55,034 nt of DNA from Chara braunii (Eukaryota > Streptophyta > Charophyceae > Charales > Characeae). The translations under genes and the position numbers were made by a program. Numbering within the stretch: position 1 is the first letter of the stretch; every line of letters begins with the position of its first letter. The stretch lies in NCBI GenBank assembly GCA_003427395.1, contig BFEA01000363.1, positions 1,606,773-1,661,806 of the forward strand, written 5' to 3'. Of the stretch, positions 29,173 to 39,910 are shown in pieces. A model generated the notes under the pieces. It saw only the letters and a program-made list of their open reading frames with translations. It made no database searches and was not told the DNA's origin.

Positions 29173-30440
29173 TACTCGTCATCTTTGAATGAGGAGAACA
29201 TATTGTCGTGCTGGACTGTGCACAATACGCTTGGATCTATGGAATACATCATGTGATAATCTGTGCTCTCTCGATTACGCGCTTCACATCAACAAGAGTT
29301 CTTAATCAATTTTCGACCTTGGGCGTAGGGGCCTTTTGGTCGTCGTAGCCTAACCTCAAGCTCTGTATCCTTACCTTGATGAAATACTGTTATTGTGACT
29401 TTTGTTTTTTGCAGCATGCAACCTTACATCTTTTGACATACTTCAAAAAGATGGTTGAAAATGCGTGCTTCGTTGAAATAGAAGTGTCTGAACGACTGGC
29501 GATCATCACAAAGGGATGAGTGTTTCATTTTCAATATGAGAAAATCTTCAAGTGCGAAGGGGAAGGACGGATAATNTTTGTCATCATGGTGAGGTTTACA
29601 GATCTGGACTGTTTCGACATGCGAATATATGAGCGTCGAGNAAAAAACTGGATCCTATGAGATTTTACAGCAGCCTATCTACAAGTTGCAGATGTTCTTT
29701 TGGCCTTGAGACGTGCTNTACTCANAGCTGGTGGTGGCATTGAAGGTTTCTCNGTTGCCATTACAGAGTTTGAAGGTCTGCCTCAACCTTCAATCCNGAC
29801 TTGCATGGTAGACGGTTCAACATGGGAACCGATAGTGAACNCTCTGCGAAGAGGCTTCTTCTNAAGATTTCAACTTTTTGACACTTTGAGTAACGAGTCT
29901 AATGATTTTAGAGTATTGTGTTACGATGTCAGATTAGTGAACATTTTCACAGTATAGGCTTCTTCTGATCATTTCGAGTTTTCAACACTTTGGGTGACAA
30001 GTCTCGAAGTTTTTATAGTGTAAGGTACTGATGTTTTTTTATTCATCCTACATTCTAGTCTTGCAAAGTGTTTGGGTTATGTAAAAAGTGTGGCTCAGTT
30101 TTGCAAGGTGTAGTTGACATTTCATATCTTAGTAAGTATTAGATTGATTTGGATAGCCTTGCCAACTGTTTGGTTATTGGAAACTTTTGAAGTAACTGTT
30201 ATAAAATTCATAATATATGGACCACGTAACTGTTGTCAGTTTTCAAGACTTAGTGCTCAATTGTCTCGAGTTTTCAATTCTCTCGATAATGACTGTGTAC
30301 CTGCTTAGTGGAAACTTTTGAAACTATTGCAACAGTTATGACTTCCTAATATGTGGACTGGGTGACCCGCTTTTTTTTTTTTTTTTTTTTTCGCTTCTGA
30401 ATGAAGTTATAATAAGNTGTCANTTGTCTTNAAAATGACN
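29173..30440. other. AT-rich intergenic DNA, no gene recognised
   Basis: There is one 85-codon plus-strand frame with N calls (29700-29957) but no known motif. A T20 run lies at about 30371-30391. Confidence 0.5.
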
Positions 30441-30467
30441 GTGTGCTGTATCGGTGATAGTANTNAC

Positions 30468-30890
30468 TCCTAATGTGTCCATGGTATTTGGTATCGAAAC
30501 TTCACAAAGTTTAGGTTTCTTTGCGAAGCCTTGTCATCAGTTCATGTCATGNGTTCAAGTTGTTAATTGTNTCGTCAATGAGANTATTNNNTTGTCGAAC
30601 TGTGATAGGGTCCTCAAACACATAATNTGTACACAGTTTGATTCGGATGTATCCTACTATTCAATCTGACTTCTAATGTGTCTATTGTATTTGGTATCGA
30701 AACTTCACAAAGTTTAGGTTTNTTTANCTGTCATCAGTTCATGTCATGACTTCAAGTTGTTAATTGTNTTGAGGATATTTACTTGCCNAANTGTGATANG
30801 GTCCTCAAACACATAGTCCTTGTCATCACTTTTGGCATTTGATAATCTGTACACACTTTNATCGGATGTATCCTACTATTCAATCTAACT
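30468..30890 (+). repeat. Tandem duplication of about 203 bp
   Basis: CTCCTAATGTGTCCATGGTA...TTTAGGTTTCTTT...ATTCGGATGTATCCTACTATT is repeated immediately as TTCTAATGTGTCTATTGTAT...ATCGGATGTATCCTACTATT. The second copy is slightly rearranged. Confidence 0.85.
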
Positions 30891-31269
30891 TCTGAAAANA
30901 CATTTTGCATGTCACTCCTATACGTCCGTTTNAGCGTCTGCAAAAATCAANTTNACATCACTCNTATGNATCCCTTCCAAGGGGAGCGTNAGAGGGAGGG
31001 CTTGANCATTCAGTNCGCAAATNTTCATAGTCAATGTCTGGATCGGTGNCTGTTTAATTAGGATGTAACCGACTTCGGTAATNGAACTTGTACATAACAA
31101 CGTTTTCGAAAAGAAATGAANGTGTTCAGNATTTATCCACTGAACAATGANTCTAATGTATTGTATATTGATTAATAATGAGGATCTCCTTCGTCAGCCT
31201 CGTCCACTGCCGTCCTGTTTCTCNAACAAAAATNTACTATCTANAAAATAATNTACTATTTTAACGAAT

Positions 31270-32080
31270 AACATGTTGTATGTTGGCGCACTCAGTAAGN
31301 TGGTNAAGGGANCTATGGTCGACTTCTAGAGACCTTATGAGACTAAGAANGCCTCAGATAAAGCCTCAGAAGAAGGNTAAGGNGAAAAACTTNTTCCTTA
31401 TCTGCTCCTGTGATGATAGAGATTGTATCATTTTTNGCATTTGGATGTTGAAGATGAAGCGGATTGTACTTCTCAAATGCTGAAGTTGAAGTTGGTTNTA
31501 CCTCTCTAAACAGTTCTTCTCTTTCCATNCACCTATAAATATTTGTAAGTAGGGCGCNCACGAGACATCAATCGATACTTCACGTGCTGATTTCATATCT
31601 TATCACACACCTTAATGTCCAAAGNTGACAAATTTAGACNGACNAGCCTGAAAGATTTCGTCTCACAATGANGAATGTTGAAAAATGTGGCGTAAAATTC
31701 ACACAATTCTTGACANAGAAGGGTAACTANCTAATANCATTTGTTGATGCACTCAGTATAACAGATGTTATGTGGAAAGTTGATAAATATAAACCGACGA
31801 GCCCGAAATAATTNGTNTTAAGGTAAAAAATGTTAAAANTCNGCGTTTAATTCTCAGAATAACCGTTGTACAAAAAGCTTCATTGAGACACTAAAACCAG
31901 TAGACCTTGTTACACGAATGCGATAAATATAAATCAACAAGCCCGAAAACATTTACCTTATGGTAAAAAATGTCAAAACATTCAGTGTCGAATTCACTGT
32001 ACTCTTGATATAAGAGAACAACTATCAAATGATATTTATTGAAGCAGTGTCNCTCACTAATATAACACATAACAGAAAAA
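31270..32080 (+). repeat. Dispersed repeat with about 150-bp internal satellite, copy 1
   Basis: The region from TTGGATGTTGAAGATGAAGC through AATGTTGAAAAATGTGGCG is shared with 33480-34250. Inside, GATAAATATAAA(C/T)C(G/A)AC(G/A)AGCCCGAAA followed by GGTAAAAAATGT recurs at about 31624, 31782 and 31925. No coding frame is recognised. Confidence 0.75.
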
Positions 32081-32110
32081 CTCCCACAAAGAAATATAAA
32101 TTAAAAAAAT

Positions 32111-32459
32111 CTGCATAGCACGGCGAACGTGTTCGCACCCCTCCATGTTCGCGCGAACAGGTCGCGAACATGTTCGTGCGAACAGGTCATGAACATTTTT
32201 CTTTCGTAAAAAAAATTAAAAAAAAATAAAAATAAAAAAAATCGGTTTTTCATTTTTAACTCATGCTTGGCTGAGAATTTGAACATGACTCGAAGGCAAA
32301 AGTTGCTTGTTTTATTATTTTACATAACATATATTTTTTTTTAGAGTTTTTTAAGAACTTGTTTTTTTTTTTTTTATATATATTTTTTATGTTCGCGTTC
32401 GGAGGGTTTTGGTGGCTTGTTCGCGTTCTCCTCCGAACGCAAACACGGTGCTACGTAGG
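32111..32459 (+). mobile_element. MITE-like element a, copy 1
   Basis: This copy starts CTGCATAGCACGGCGAACGT and ends CACGGTGCTACGTAGG, so its ends are imperfect inverted repeats. It shares internal order with 34274-34609: GAAC/GTTC palindromes, a poly-A tract, CATGCTTGGCTGAGAATTTG, TTATTATTTTACAT(A/C)ACATAT and a TTCGCGTT(C/T)GGAG segment. It is non-coding. No clear target-site duplication was found for this copy. Confidence 0.6.
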
Positions 32460-32671
32460 AATATTTGATTTAAAATATTAAATATTTTATTTTTAAAAAT
32501 ATTTATTCCAACGTTATTCTAAGTCTAAAAATGTCTGTTTTGTTTGACACGTTTTCGTCTAAAAAACGTTTTCTCTTTCAATCGCAACTTGTTTTTTAAG
32601 TTGGAATGAAAGTCAGGACGAGTTTCTAACATGCCTTAATTTAATTTTAATTCGGTGAAAACGAATATTTT

Positions 32672-33199
32672 CCTAGGTTGTTTGGCCGGACGTCCGGGAC
32701 CCTTGGGTTGTCCGACCGGACGTCTGGTCAGACGTCGGACGGTCTCGGACTGGACAAGGGTTGTCCGACCTAGCGCAAAAAAAAAAAAAAAAAAAACAGA
32801 ACTTTTTTTTTTTGAAAAAAATCATGTGGCTTCTACCTTGCATAAGGTGTATGCGACCAAAATTTTGGCTCATTTGAGCCAGTAGAAAAAAAGATAAAAA
32901 ACTTTAAAGTTTCTAATCCCCACCTATACCCCTCCTATCCCCACCAAAACCCCTCGTACCCCCCCTCCCACCCCAAATAGCACTTTATCACTTAATGCTC
33001 GGAAAATTCTCAATTTTTTTATGGGGGGTCTCTATGCCATGCGCAACAGTGTCATAATTTTTTTATTTTTTTTATTTTTTTTAATGCCAAAAAGCGGTTG
33101 TCCGGGATCGCCGACAACCTCCCTACCGGACGGTTGGGGGAGACGTCCGGCCGAGACGTCCGGCCGAGACGTCCGGCCATCGGACGACAAGAAACCTAG
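32672..33199 (+). mobile_element. MITE-like element b
   Basis: TGGCCGGACGTC (32683-32694) and GACGTCCGGCCA (33168-33179) are perfect 12-bp terminal inverted repeats. Just outside them lie CCTAGGTTGT and ACAAGAAACCTAG, also partly inverted. GTCCG/CGGAC words are dense in both arms, and a 13-bp unit GAGACGTCCGGCC is repeated three times (33140-33178). The interior is A/C-rich and non-coding. Confidence 0.55.
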
Positions 33200-33479
33200 A
33201 TATCTTCTAATTAAGATTGGATTAACCTATTTATGATTGTAACTCCTGATAATAGAATGATAATCCAATTTTGAAAAAATCATAAATTGATCCAAACTTT
33301 CATTTCATCTTTTGCATGCAGTTGAAACAAGAAGGGATACCTCATTTGAGGTGAAGTTTTCAAGTAAGACAAAAAAAATAAAAATAGGAATGACATTGTT
33401 CAAGATTAAATAAAATTTTAAAGTTTAGAATGTAATTTTATTATGAAATTATTGATTTTTTTTTTTTTTTTTCTTAATA

Positions 33480-34250
33480 ATTCGTGGTAGACTTCTTGAG
33501 ATCTTAGGCCTCATAAAAGGTTGAGGTAATGAATTTTTCCTTAACCGTTTATGTGATGAGAGAGACTATGACTTATTTTCGGACTCGGATGTTGAAGCTA
33601 AAACCCATTGTACATCCCGAATATTGAAGCCGAAACCGATTGCACCTCTCGAATATTGAAGTCGAAACTGATTATACCTCTCTAAACATTTATCTTTATG
33701 ATACGCACTTATGAATGTGTGTAAATACGTCTCAAACAAAACGTCAACCGACTTTTTGTATGCGAATTCCATATTTTATTACCAACCTTAATGCGCGAAA
33801 ATTTTAAATTTAGATCGACAAGCCCGAAAAAGTTTATGTCGTGGTAAGGAATATTGAAAAATTTAACGCATAACTCACAAAATGTTCCACCGAGAAAGGG
33901 AGTTGTCCATTGACATTTGTTGAAGCCCTTAGTAAGGTAAAACTTATTGCGCCAAGTTGAAAAATACACACCAAGGAGCTTAAAGTAATTCATCTCAAAG
34001 TTCATTAATATAAAACGACGAGCCGAAATAAAATGATATCATTGTAATAAGTATTGAAGAATTCAACTCAGAATTCAAAGAATTCTTGACAGACGGGGGC
34101 AGTCGTCCAAGCACACTTGTTGAAACACTAAGCAATATGGCGAATGAATTTGTGACAGACTTCTTGAGACTTTAGGCATCGAATAAGACTAACATGAAAG
34201 AATTCTTCCTTATGTGATCCTGTGATGATAGAGATTATGTTTTTTTTTTC
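33480..34250 (+). repeat. Dispersed repeat, copy 2
   Basis: This is homologous to 31270-32080: GAGATTATG/GAGACTATGAC, GGATGTTGAAG, ACCTCTCTAAACA, AAATTTAGATCGACAAGCCCGAAA and GGAATATTGAAAAATTTAACGC. MITE-like element a copy 2 interrupts the end of this repeat. Confidence 0.7.
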
Positions 34251-34273
34251 TTACTCAGATGTTGAAGTTGAAG

Positions 34274-34609
34274 CCTGTGTAGCACACCGAACATGTTCGG
34301 AGCTTTTCCGAACGTCCGAAAATGTTCAGGCGTTCGGCCGAACGCCACCCGAACGTGTTCAGCCGAACATTAAAAAAAAAAAAAAAAAAAATTGGTTAAC
34401 TCGAGTTTGCTTACGAATTTGACCATACATCCTAGGCAAAATTTTTTTGTATTATTATTTTACATCACATATATATTTTTCAGATTTTTTGGCAAACCTT
34501 TTTTTCTTTTTCTTTTTTATATTCGCGTTTGGAGAGTTTCGACGCTCGTTCGCGTTTGGTCACGAACGTTCGGGTTCGGTCACCTAACCCGAACACAATG
34601 CTACACAGG
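34274..34609 (+). mobile_element. MITE-like element a, copy 2, with TIR and TSD
   Basis: CCTGTGTAGCA (34274-34284) and TGCTACACAGG (34599-34609) are perfect 11-bp terminal inverted repeats. They are flanked by the direct repeat TTGAAG on both sides (34268-34273 and 34610-34615), consistent with a 6-bp (or 7-bp) target-site duplication. Removing the element restores GTTGAAGCTAAGC, similar to the host repeat at 33590. The arms consist of several CCGAAC/GTTCGG palindromes. No transposase. Confidence 0.75.
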
Positions 34610-34615
34610 TTGAAG

Positions 34616-35523
34616 CTAAGCTGTAACATCAGAAAATATATATATATGAGTTCTATTTGTGACGATATATATATATATATATATATTAGTTTGTTTGCTG
34701 AGGTATAAGATCGGATGACGAACATACTGCTAGCAAGAGTTGTTGATTAAGAATGATCTACTACNACTATAGATTTCAGTTGAGGTGCGGAATNGAAAAA
34801 TAGACATNTGTGNTTGCAAAATATATTTTTCTNAGCCAAAAGTGTAATGCTAGCTTATATTTTGTTGAGGNTACCGTAATNGATAAGGAGACATACGTCC
34901 TTATTATGAGAGTTGCTGGTTCAGAGANGGCATTCACCNGATTGCATAATTTATAGAGCTGCGAGGTCGTAATGTTTTTNATTTNTNTAGTCNTTTTTAA
35001 GNTTTATGATATACTCAAAGTCAAATAACTCAATTAACAAATTAAGAATGAGGAATAAATTCAATTTTAATGAAATTATCACTTAACTCTATAATAATAG
35101 TACATANTCAAGAATGACGATCATCGAATATCGTGTTAGTGAAATAAGTGACTATCTTCCAGTAAAGTTATGACATGTAAGATATATGTCTCCTTCTGGT
35201 TGAGGTATTATGAATATGGGTCGTGCAAAGCAAAGATGGAAGGTCTCTTATGTAAAATAAAAAATTGTAACATCTTTTACAAGTATAAAAAAAAAAAAAA
35301 CTCTGCAATTAAGTGATAGAATATTCCTGAAAGGATTGAATGACTGTTTGCGTGAGGACTTAACGTGAAGTTGGCGTCATCGTCAATGGCGTGATCTTCG
35401 TGAAACTGCTGATTCGTGTTGCTCGGGGGACACGTGTCGATTTCTCCAGTCGATCGCCGCGCTCCGAACGGTTATTGACAAAAAGAGGGTGGGATGCGCC
35501 GCCGTCGTGACACGTGGCGGGTA
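34616..35523. other. AT-rich DNA, no gene recognised
   Basis: There is a short (TA)n run at about 34664-34687 and scattered N calls. From about 35350 the base composition becomes GC-richer, where the 3' flank of TE2 (possibly LTR) begins. I could not match it to the region upstream of the TE2 primer site. Confidence 0.45.
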
Positions 35524-36115
35524 TCAGCGCCGCGTGGAAATGGGAAAGTAGACATTATACATGGAGGGGTGTCGACGGGGAGGGCTGAGGGGAAGCGGGG
35601 GTAAGTAGCGGTTCATCCCTTCCTCTGTGATTGGAAGCTCCTCGTAGTGGATGATCCGGTGAAAGTGGGGAAATCGGTCGCCGCTGTGAGGGAGGGAGGC
35701 GAGGTAGTCAGGGTAGAGGGTGGAGAAAGTGCGGAAGAGTGTCGCGCGAAACAGCTCGTGATGGCGACATGTGGGGATGGTTCGTGTGATTACGCAGTAG
35801 ACTTCTACTGCGTTGCTCTGCTCCCACGCGACACTAAACAGAAGGACGTGCAAACAGAACATGGGGGTTGTGCATTGAAGGGAAGGATGGGGATGGACGG
35901 TGACGGCGAGACGGGTGGAGTAAAAGTGACGGAAGGTATTGGGGGGGAAAGGGTTGCGAGTGAAGGTGACGGGGGTAGAAATCTGACAGAGGGTAAGGTA
36001 ATCAAGGGGACGGCGAAATAATGACCAGGGACGAAGGCCGATCCCCCGCATCGGTACGTGGACGAACTGGGGGACGGGCTGAGGTGAAAAGTGAGAGGGA
36101 TCGGCTCCGTCTCCG
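35524..36115 (-). pseudogene. TE2: C-terminal part of accessory frame
   Basis: Frames of 175 codons (36051-35524) and 104 codons (36119-35805) overlap. The former ends with a serine/proline-rich PPLPLSPPRRHPSMYN tail. The reading frame differs from the acidic domain upstream, indicating a frameshift near 36110. No known domain. It may be partly non-coding. Confidence 0.4.
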
Positions 36116-36740
36116 TCACGATGCGCTCAGAGCCGCGGTTGCTGGATCGCCATCTTCGGGCTTCGGGGGCTCAGGATCCCGGGTCGGGTCGTCATTGATG
36201 CGCAGGTTCGCCTCGCTGGTGAACTCTAGCTGGCTTTTCCCGACCGTGATCAATTCCCTCTTACATGCCGCCTCGGGATCTTCCGCCTCCGTGCCTGTGC
36301 GCGCCGCTTCTTCCAGCAAGGCTTCCCACTCCGATCCGTCTTCCTCCTCTTCGCCGTCTTCTTCTTCTCCTTCTTCCTCTTCCTCCTCTACACTCTGCTC
36401 CCCTTCGCTGTGCTCACTATAACTCCGTTCCTCCGACGTTTCTTCTTCGGCGTCGTCCTCTTTTTCAGGGACTTTTTTTTTTCCTGCCTCCTCGGATGTA
36501 TCTTGCTTCGGATAGAAGGCGAGATTGATGATTTCGGACGGCTTCAAGTACTCCTGCCGCGATGGCAGGGCGCTTTCACTTCCCGGTTCCTCCAAGCACG
36601 CAGTCCACTGAAGATACGGCGCCAATGTCCGTGTAAGGACGTGCGGAGCCGGACTCTCGTCACTTTGCGAAACAATATCGAGAGCGAGGTCGTCGACCAG
36701 TTGCGCGAGCGGGACGACGAGTTCCTGGACAATTAGCTGG
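36116..36740 (-). CDS. TE2: acidic domain of the post-integrase accessory frame
   Basis: An open frame of about 208 codons (the ATG at 36625 is internal; coding-like sequence starts near 36740 with QLIVQELVVPLAQLVDD). After a YLQWTACLEEPGSESALPS segment and LKPSEIINL comes a very acidic region (runs of up to eight glutamates between residues 55 and 100 of the ATG-started frame), then a proline-rich tail. Acidic low-complexity stretches often mediate chromatin or basic-protein contacts, but the role here is unknown. It follows integrase in the sense direction of the element, where some plant gypsy elements carry an env-like or other extra ORF; no membrane span is visible. Confidence 0.5.
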
Positions 36741-37550
36741 CGAGGCCTGGACGCACCGATCCGAAAAGAAAACCGAGAAGATTGCCCTCGATGTTAGTTC
36801 TCCAAGCCTGGATAATCAGCAGCTCCAGGAACTCAATACACGCCTGATGCTCGTCGGTCCTCGTCCACGTCACCTCCACTCGGGCCAAGCACATAGACAG
36901 ATCGACAAAAGTCTCGCGCCACACCCGCCAATGCCTGGGATCGAGGAGTGGGACTGCAAGGGGCTCGAGCAAAAAGGAAAGGCGAGGATGAAGATCGGAT
37001 TGCCAAAAGGTGGTAAAAAGAAAGGGAAGACCAAAGGTGGAGAGAGGAGCGAGAGGAGCGTCGCGGTTTATTGGGGGCATTGGAAGGGGACGAGTGTGGG
37101 GAGCACCACTGCCGGCTGGCGCGTAGAGGTGCGGATCTCGTCGAAGTCAATCCCGTATGCAGGGACGAGGTTGCACCCGGAGAGCGCAAGACCATGATGC
37201 CACTCAGTCGATAACTGTTACGTCCACTCCTGTAATGAGGTCAAGATCGCGGTATGCCGAAGCAGGCTGACCTCGCTGATATCGCCGCTGAAGGCAGCGA
37301 CCGTGGTGACATGGCTCGTTCCTGGAGCCGCCCGCCAATGAAATGCTACCACCTCCGCCAATACTACTGCGTGCGGACTTCCAGCGAATCGGATCGTAGC
37401 GGCGGCACACACACCCTCGGTGCAGAAGAACTGCGCTAGTCGTCGAAGATCAGGCTCGAGCCGCGGATGACAAACCTGCCGGATCTCCGAGATAAAGCCA
37501 CGTGGCTGCAGCAGATGACTGCCAAGAGCGTGTTCCGTGATGAAACTCAT
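36741..37550 (-). pseudogene. TE2: N-terminal part of accessory frame
   Basis: A frame starting at 37550 overlaps the integrase stop in an ATGA arrangement and runs to 37218 (RQVCHPRLEPDLRRLAQFF, then an alanine/valine-rich segment). Further coding-like pieces follow in other frames, for example 37080-36733 with DLSMCLARVEVTWTRTDEHQ. The pieces are joined only by shifting frame at least twice. No domain is recognised. The ATGA overlap hints at reinitiation or at a simple frameshift between pol and this frame. Confidence 0.45.
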
Positions 37551-37978
37551 GGCGAGGACGGGGAAGAAGATGAGAGATGGGAACAGGAGGGAGAGAACGA
37601 GGCAGGAGCTAGATCGTCGTCGTCCTCGTCTTCAGCAGATGAGGGAGACGGAGGGAGATCAGAAGGAGGGAGCGGACACATGTAAGAGGTATGGCGGACG
37701 ATGGGGACAAAGTTATGGCTGGCGCTTGCCTCGAGCGCAATGCGCACCGTGTTGGCACCGTTGGGTCCGAGCTCGACAACGCGGAAACGGCCAAAGAACT
37801 TAGGAGCGAGTTTCCGGTCGCGTGCACATTTACGTACCTCCACCAGGTCCCCTGATTTATATTGATGTTGGGGACCGGCGTTTCCATTTCGGGCCTCGTA
37901 GTTGCGGACTTCCCTTTCGTGGGCTAGATCTCTCATTTTCTGTCTTTTTCGAGCTAGCTTCGGAACGACCCTATCCAT
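37547..37978 (-). pseudogene. pol: TE2: integrase C-terminal (GPY/F-like) domain
   Basis: This frame of 143 codons contains a helical KLARKRQKMRDLAHEREVR segment, then YKSGDLVEVRK and KLAPKFFGRFRVVELGPNG, the GPY/F-type module of Ty3/gypsy integrases that binds DNA. The last 50 residues are serine/proline/aspartate-rich and end at 37547. It continues the integrase core encoded just upstream, interrupted by a frame change around 38000-38085. Confidence 0.75.
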
Positions 37979-38084
37979 TAAATCGGCGTGCCTTTTGGCC
38001 TTGGCCTTAAGGATGGCATGCGTGTCTCTACCCCTGGCTTCGGCAATTTTCGAGTTGCCTCGGTAATCAACACATGGGAGGCTA

Positions 38085-38745
38085 TTAGTGCGAAGCTAAA
38101 AAGGGGGTGAACCCCGTGGATTCATGAGGGGTGGTCCGGTGAATTCCGACGATTTGGTATACGATCTCGGGCCAAGGACGCGTGTCACGCGCCGCTAGAT
38201 TTCTACGAAGGGCAGTCTTAATCATGCGATTAGCATTTTCGGCCAACATATTCGATTGCGAAACGTGCGGTGCCGTATGTCGAAGTGTAATGCCTCGTCG
38301 CGCGAGCAATTCTTCTACCTCGCCTTTGAATTCGGATCTGTTGTTTGTTAGAATCTCTTTCGTATCTAGATGGGTATAGAGGAACCGATCGATGTATGTG
38401 ACTATTTTTGCGGCCTTACGGGTTTTGCAGGGGTATACCTCGATGTATTTGGAAACATAATCTATTAAAACTAAAAGGATGGAATATCCACAACCGTTTG
38501 GGCCATGTGGCACGTCGATATCTGTCGTATCCATACTGACTCGTTGAAAAGGGCGCTTTACTTCCGTCGGCACTATCGTGTTTGGTCCCCTTATTAGGGC
38601 ACGGTCGGCGACACAGACCAGACAGTTGGCGACTAAGTATCTGACATTGTCCCGTATATTAGACCAGAACCATCAATTCTGATCTATAGTTGCTTCAGTG
38701 ACACGTATCGCGAAGTGAGCAGTCTGCTCTTCGTGAGCAGATCGG
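38085..38745 (-). pseudogene. pol: TE2: integrase zinc-binding and core domains
   Basis: The HHCC zinc domain is read from AHEEQTAHF (about 38738-38710) to CLVC (about 38624-38611), with a stop (TGA) between them. The core begins with VSMDTTDI (first catalytic aspartate in MDTTD) and continues with VLIDYVSKYIEVYP and ILTNNRSEFKG. The usual second aspartate (TDNG) is replaced by asparagine. It then reads AENANRMIKTALRRN, with the glutamate kept, and the conserved HESTGFTPF end. Integrase would insert the cDNA into host chromosomes; loss of the second aspartate would abolish catalysis. Confidence 0.85.
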
Positions 38746-39026
38746 GTCCAATCATATGTTTAGAATGAATGGGGAACCGTCAACCACAAACCTGATCCGT
38801 AAGTTTTACGCTTTTCCAGGTGACCATTAATCCATCGGTAATCTCGGGATCTCTCGGTAGCCCGACGTCTATCGTGCTTAGTGAGATGATCCAATGGTAA
38901 CCCGACCAATTTAGCTAATAGAATTTTATTCGTCTAGACTTCCGCTCGTCGGTATTTCTCGTCATATTCAGGGCCGTCCGTTCGAGCAGCCTCGAATCGA
39001 ACCTCGGTAGGGAGTTTGTCCGTTTT

Positions 39027-39107
39027 ACACAGAGGGCAATTCCATTCCCTACTATTCGTTTGGTATCGAACGCATGCACCGTGTGCACGATTGACACACG
39101 TGACACA
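39027..39107 (-). other. pol: TE2: PHD-like zinc finger between RNase H and integrase
   Basis: The reading CVTCVNRAHGAC, then eleven residues, then CPLC gives C-x2-C-x4-H-x2-C-x11-C-x2-C. The tryptophan two residues before the final C-x2-C pair is typical of the second half of PHD fingers. A first C-x2-C pair was not identified, and the frame is broken by a TAA just upstream (about 39114-39116). PHD fingers read histone tails, so a targeting role is possible. Family assignment is inference. Confidence 0.55.
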
Positions 39108-39294
39108 TTCCACTTAATGAACGAATCCGGTATCAAAAGGATGGCAGTCCACCCTATAAACTCGTGTAATACACGTACAAAAATAACACAATTTATCAGG
39201 AAGGGTGGCGAAGAAGGCCGAGGAGGCGAGAGGGGCGGAATCAGCAGGGGAAGATGGGGTCGCGGAGGCAGGTGGGGTAGCCATGATGAGAGGG

Positions 39295-39297
<3 letters not shown>

Positions 39298-39357
<60 letters not shown>

Positions 39358-39360
39358 GAG
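39298..39360 (+). repeat. (GA)n microsatellite within TE2
   Basis: About 30 AG/GA units in TE2 between RNase H and the PHD-like finger (CT on the coding strand). Confidence 0.95.
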
Positions 39361-39401
39361 AACCGGGTTGCAGAGAGGGTAGAACACTAACCTCGTATCA
39401 C

Positions 39402-39910
39402 TTACTCCTTCGACAAAATTTCCACTTGCCCGTACCGCGGCCCGTTCTCATCCTTCGGATCGTTCCAAGGAATCACTTCCTCGCTCTTGGGGACCTTCTC
39501 GGGTTGGTGCAGTCGTGTCAACCCGTCAGCATTCTCGTGCCTCTCGTGCTTCCGATAACGAATGTCAAAGTCCATGCTCTGTAGCACTGTTGCCCATCTC
39601 CCGATCATGCCCGAGTAATCCTTAAATTTCTTCAGGGCTGATAATGGCTCATGATCGGTGACCAGCGTGAACTTCCGCCCGTACAGATAGGCTCGAAAGT
39701 GACTGATCCCCCACAGAGCCACATAGCATTCTCCTGTCGGGGCGGCGTAATTGCGCTTGCAGGCAGGCACCCACTTAGACGCTTATTCAACCACGCATTC
39801 GAGACCGCTCGGTCCCACCTGGGCCAAGATCGCCGAAATTGCCTCCGGTTGTCAGTCCGTGATGAGGACAAAAGGCTTTTCGGGATCCGGCCTTATAAGG
39901 ACCGGGACCG
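39402..39910 (-). pseudogene. pol: TE2: RNase H domain
   Basis: The frame reads PVLIRPDPEKPFVLITD, a stop (TGA), QPEAISAILAQVGPSG, a second stop (TAA), then an uninterrupted segment (39770-39402). That segment carries NYAAPTGECYVALWG, FTLVTDHEPLSALKKF and HENADGLTR. These are the conserved blocks of Ty3/gypsy RNase H, which degrades RNA in the RNA-DNA hybrid. The preceding reverse-transcriptase palm is missing. The first catalytic aspartate in ITD is present. Confidence 0.85.

Noticed and set aside
35647-36021. 124-codon plus-strand frame
   Set aside because: Antisense to the TE2 accessory frame, glycine/valine-rich by composition, no recognised domain.
39060-39584. 174-codon plus-strand frame
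   Set aside because: Antisense to TE2 RNase H and the PHD-like finger and running through the GA microsatellite.
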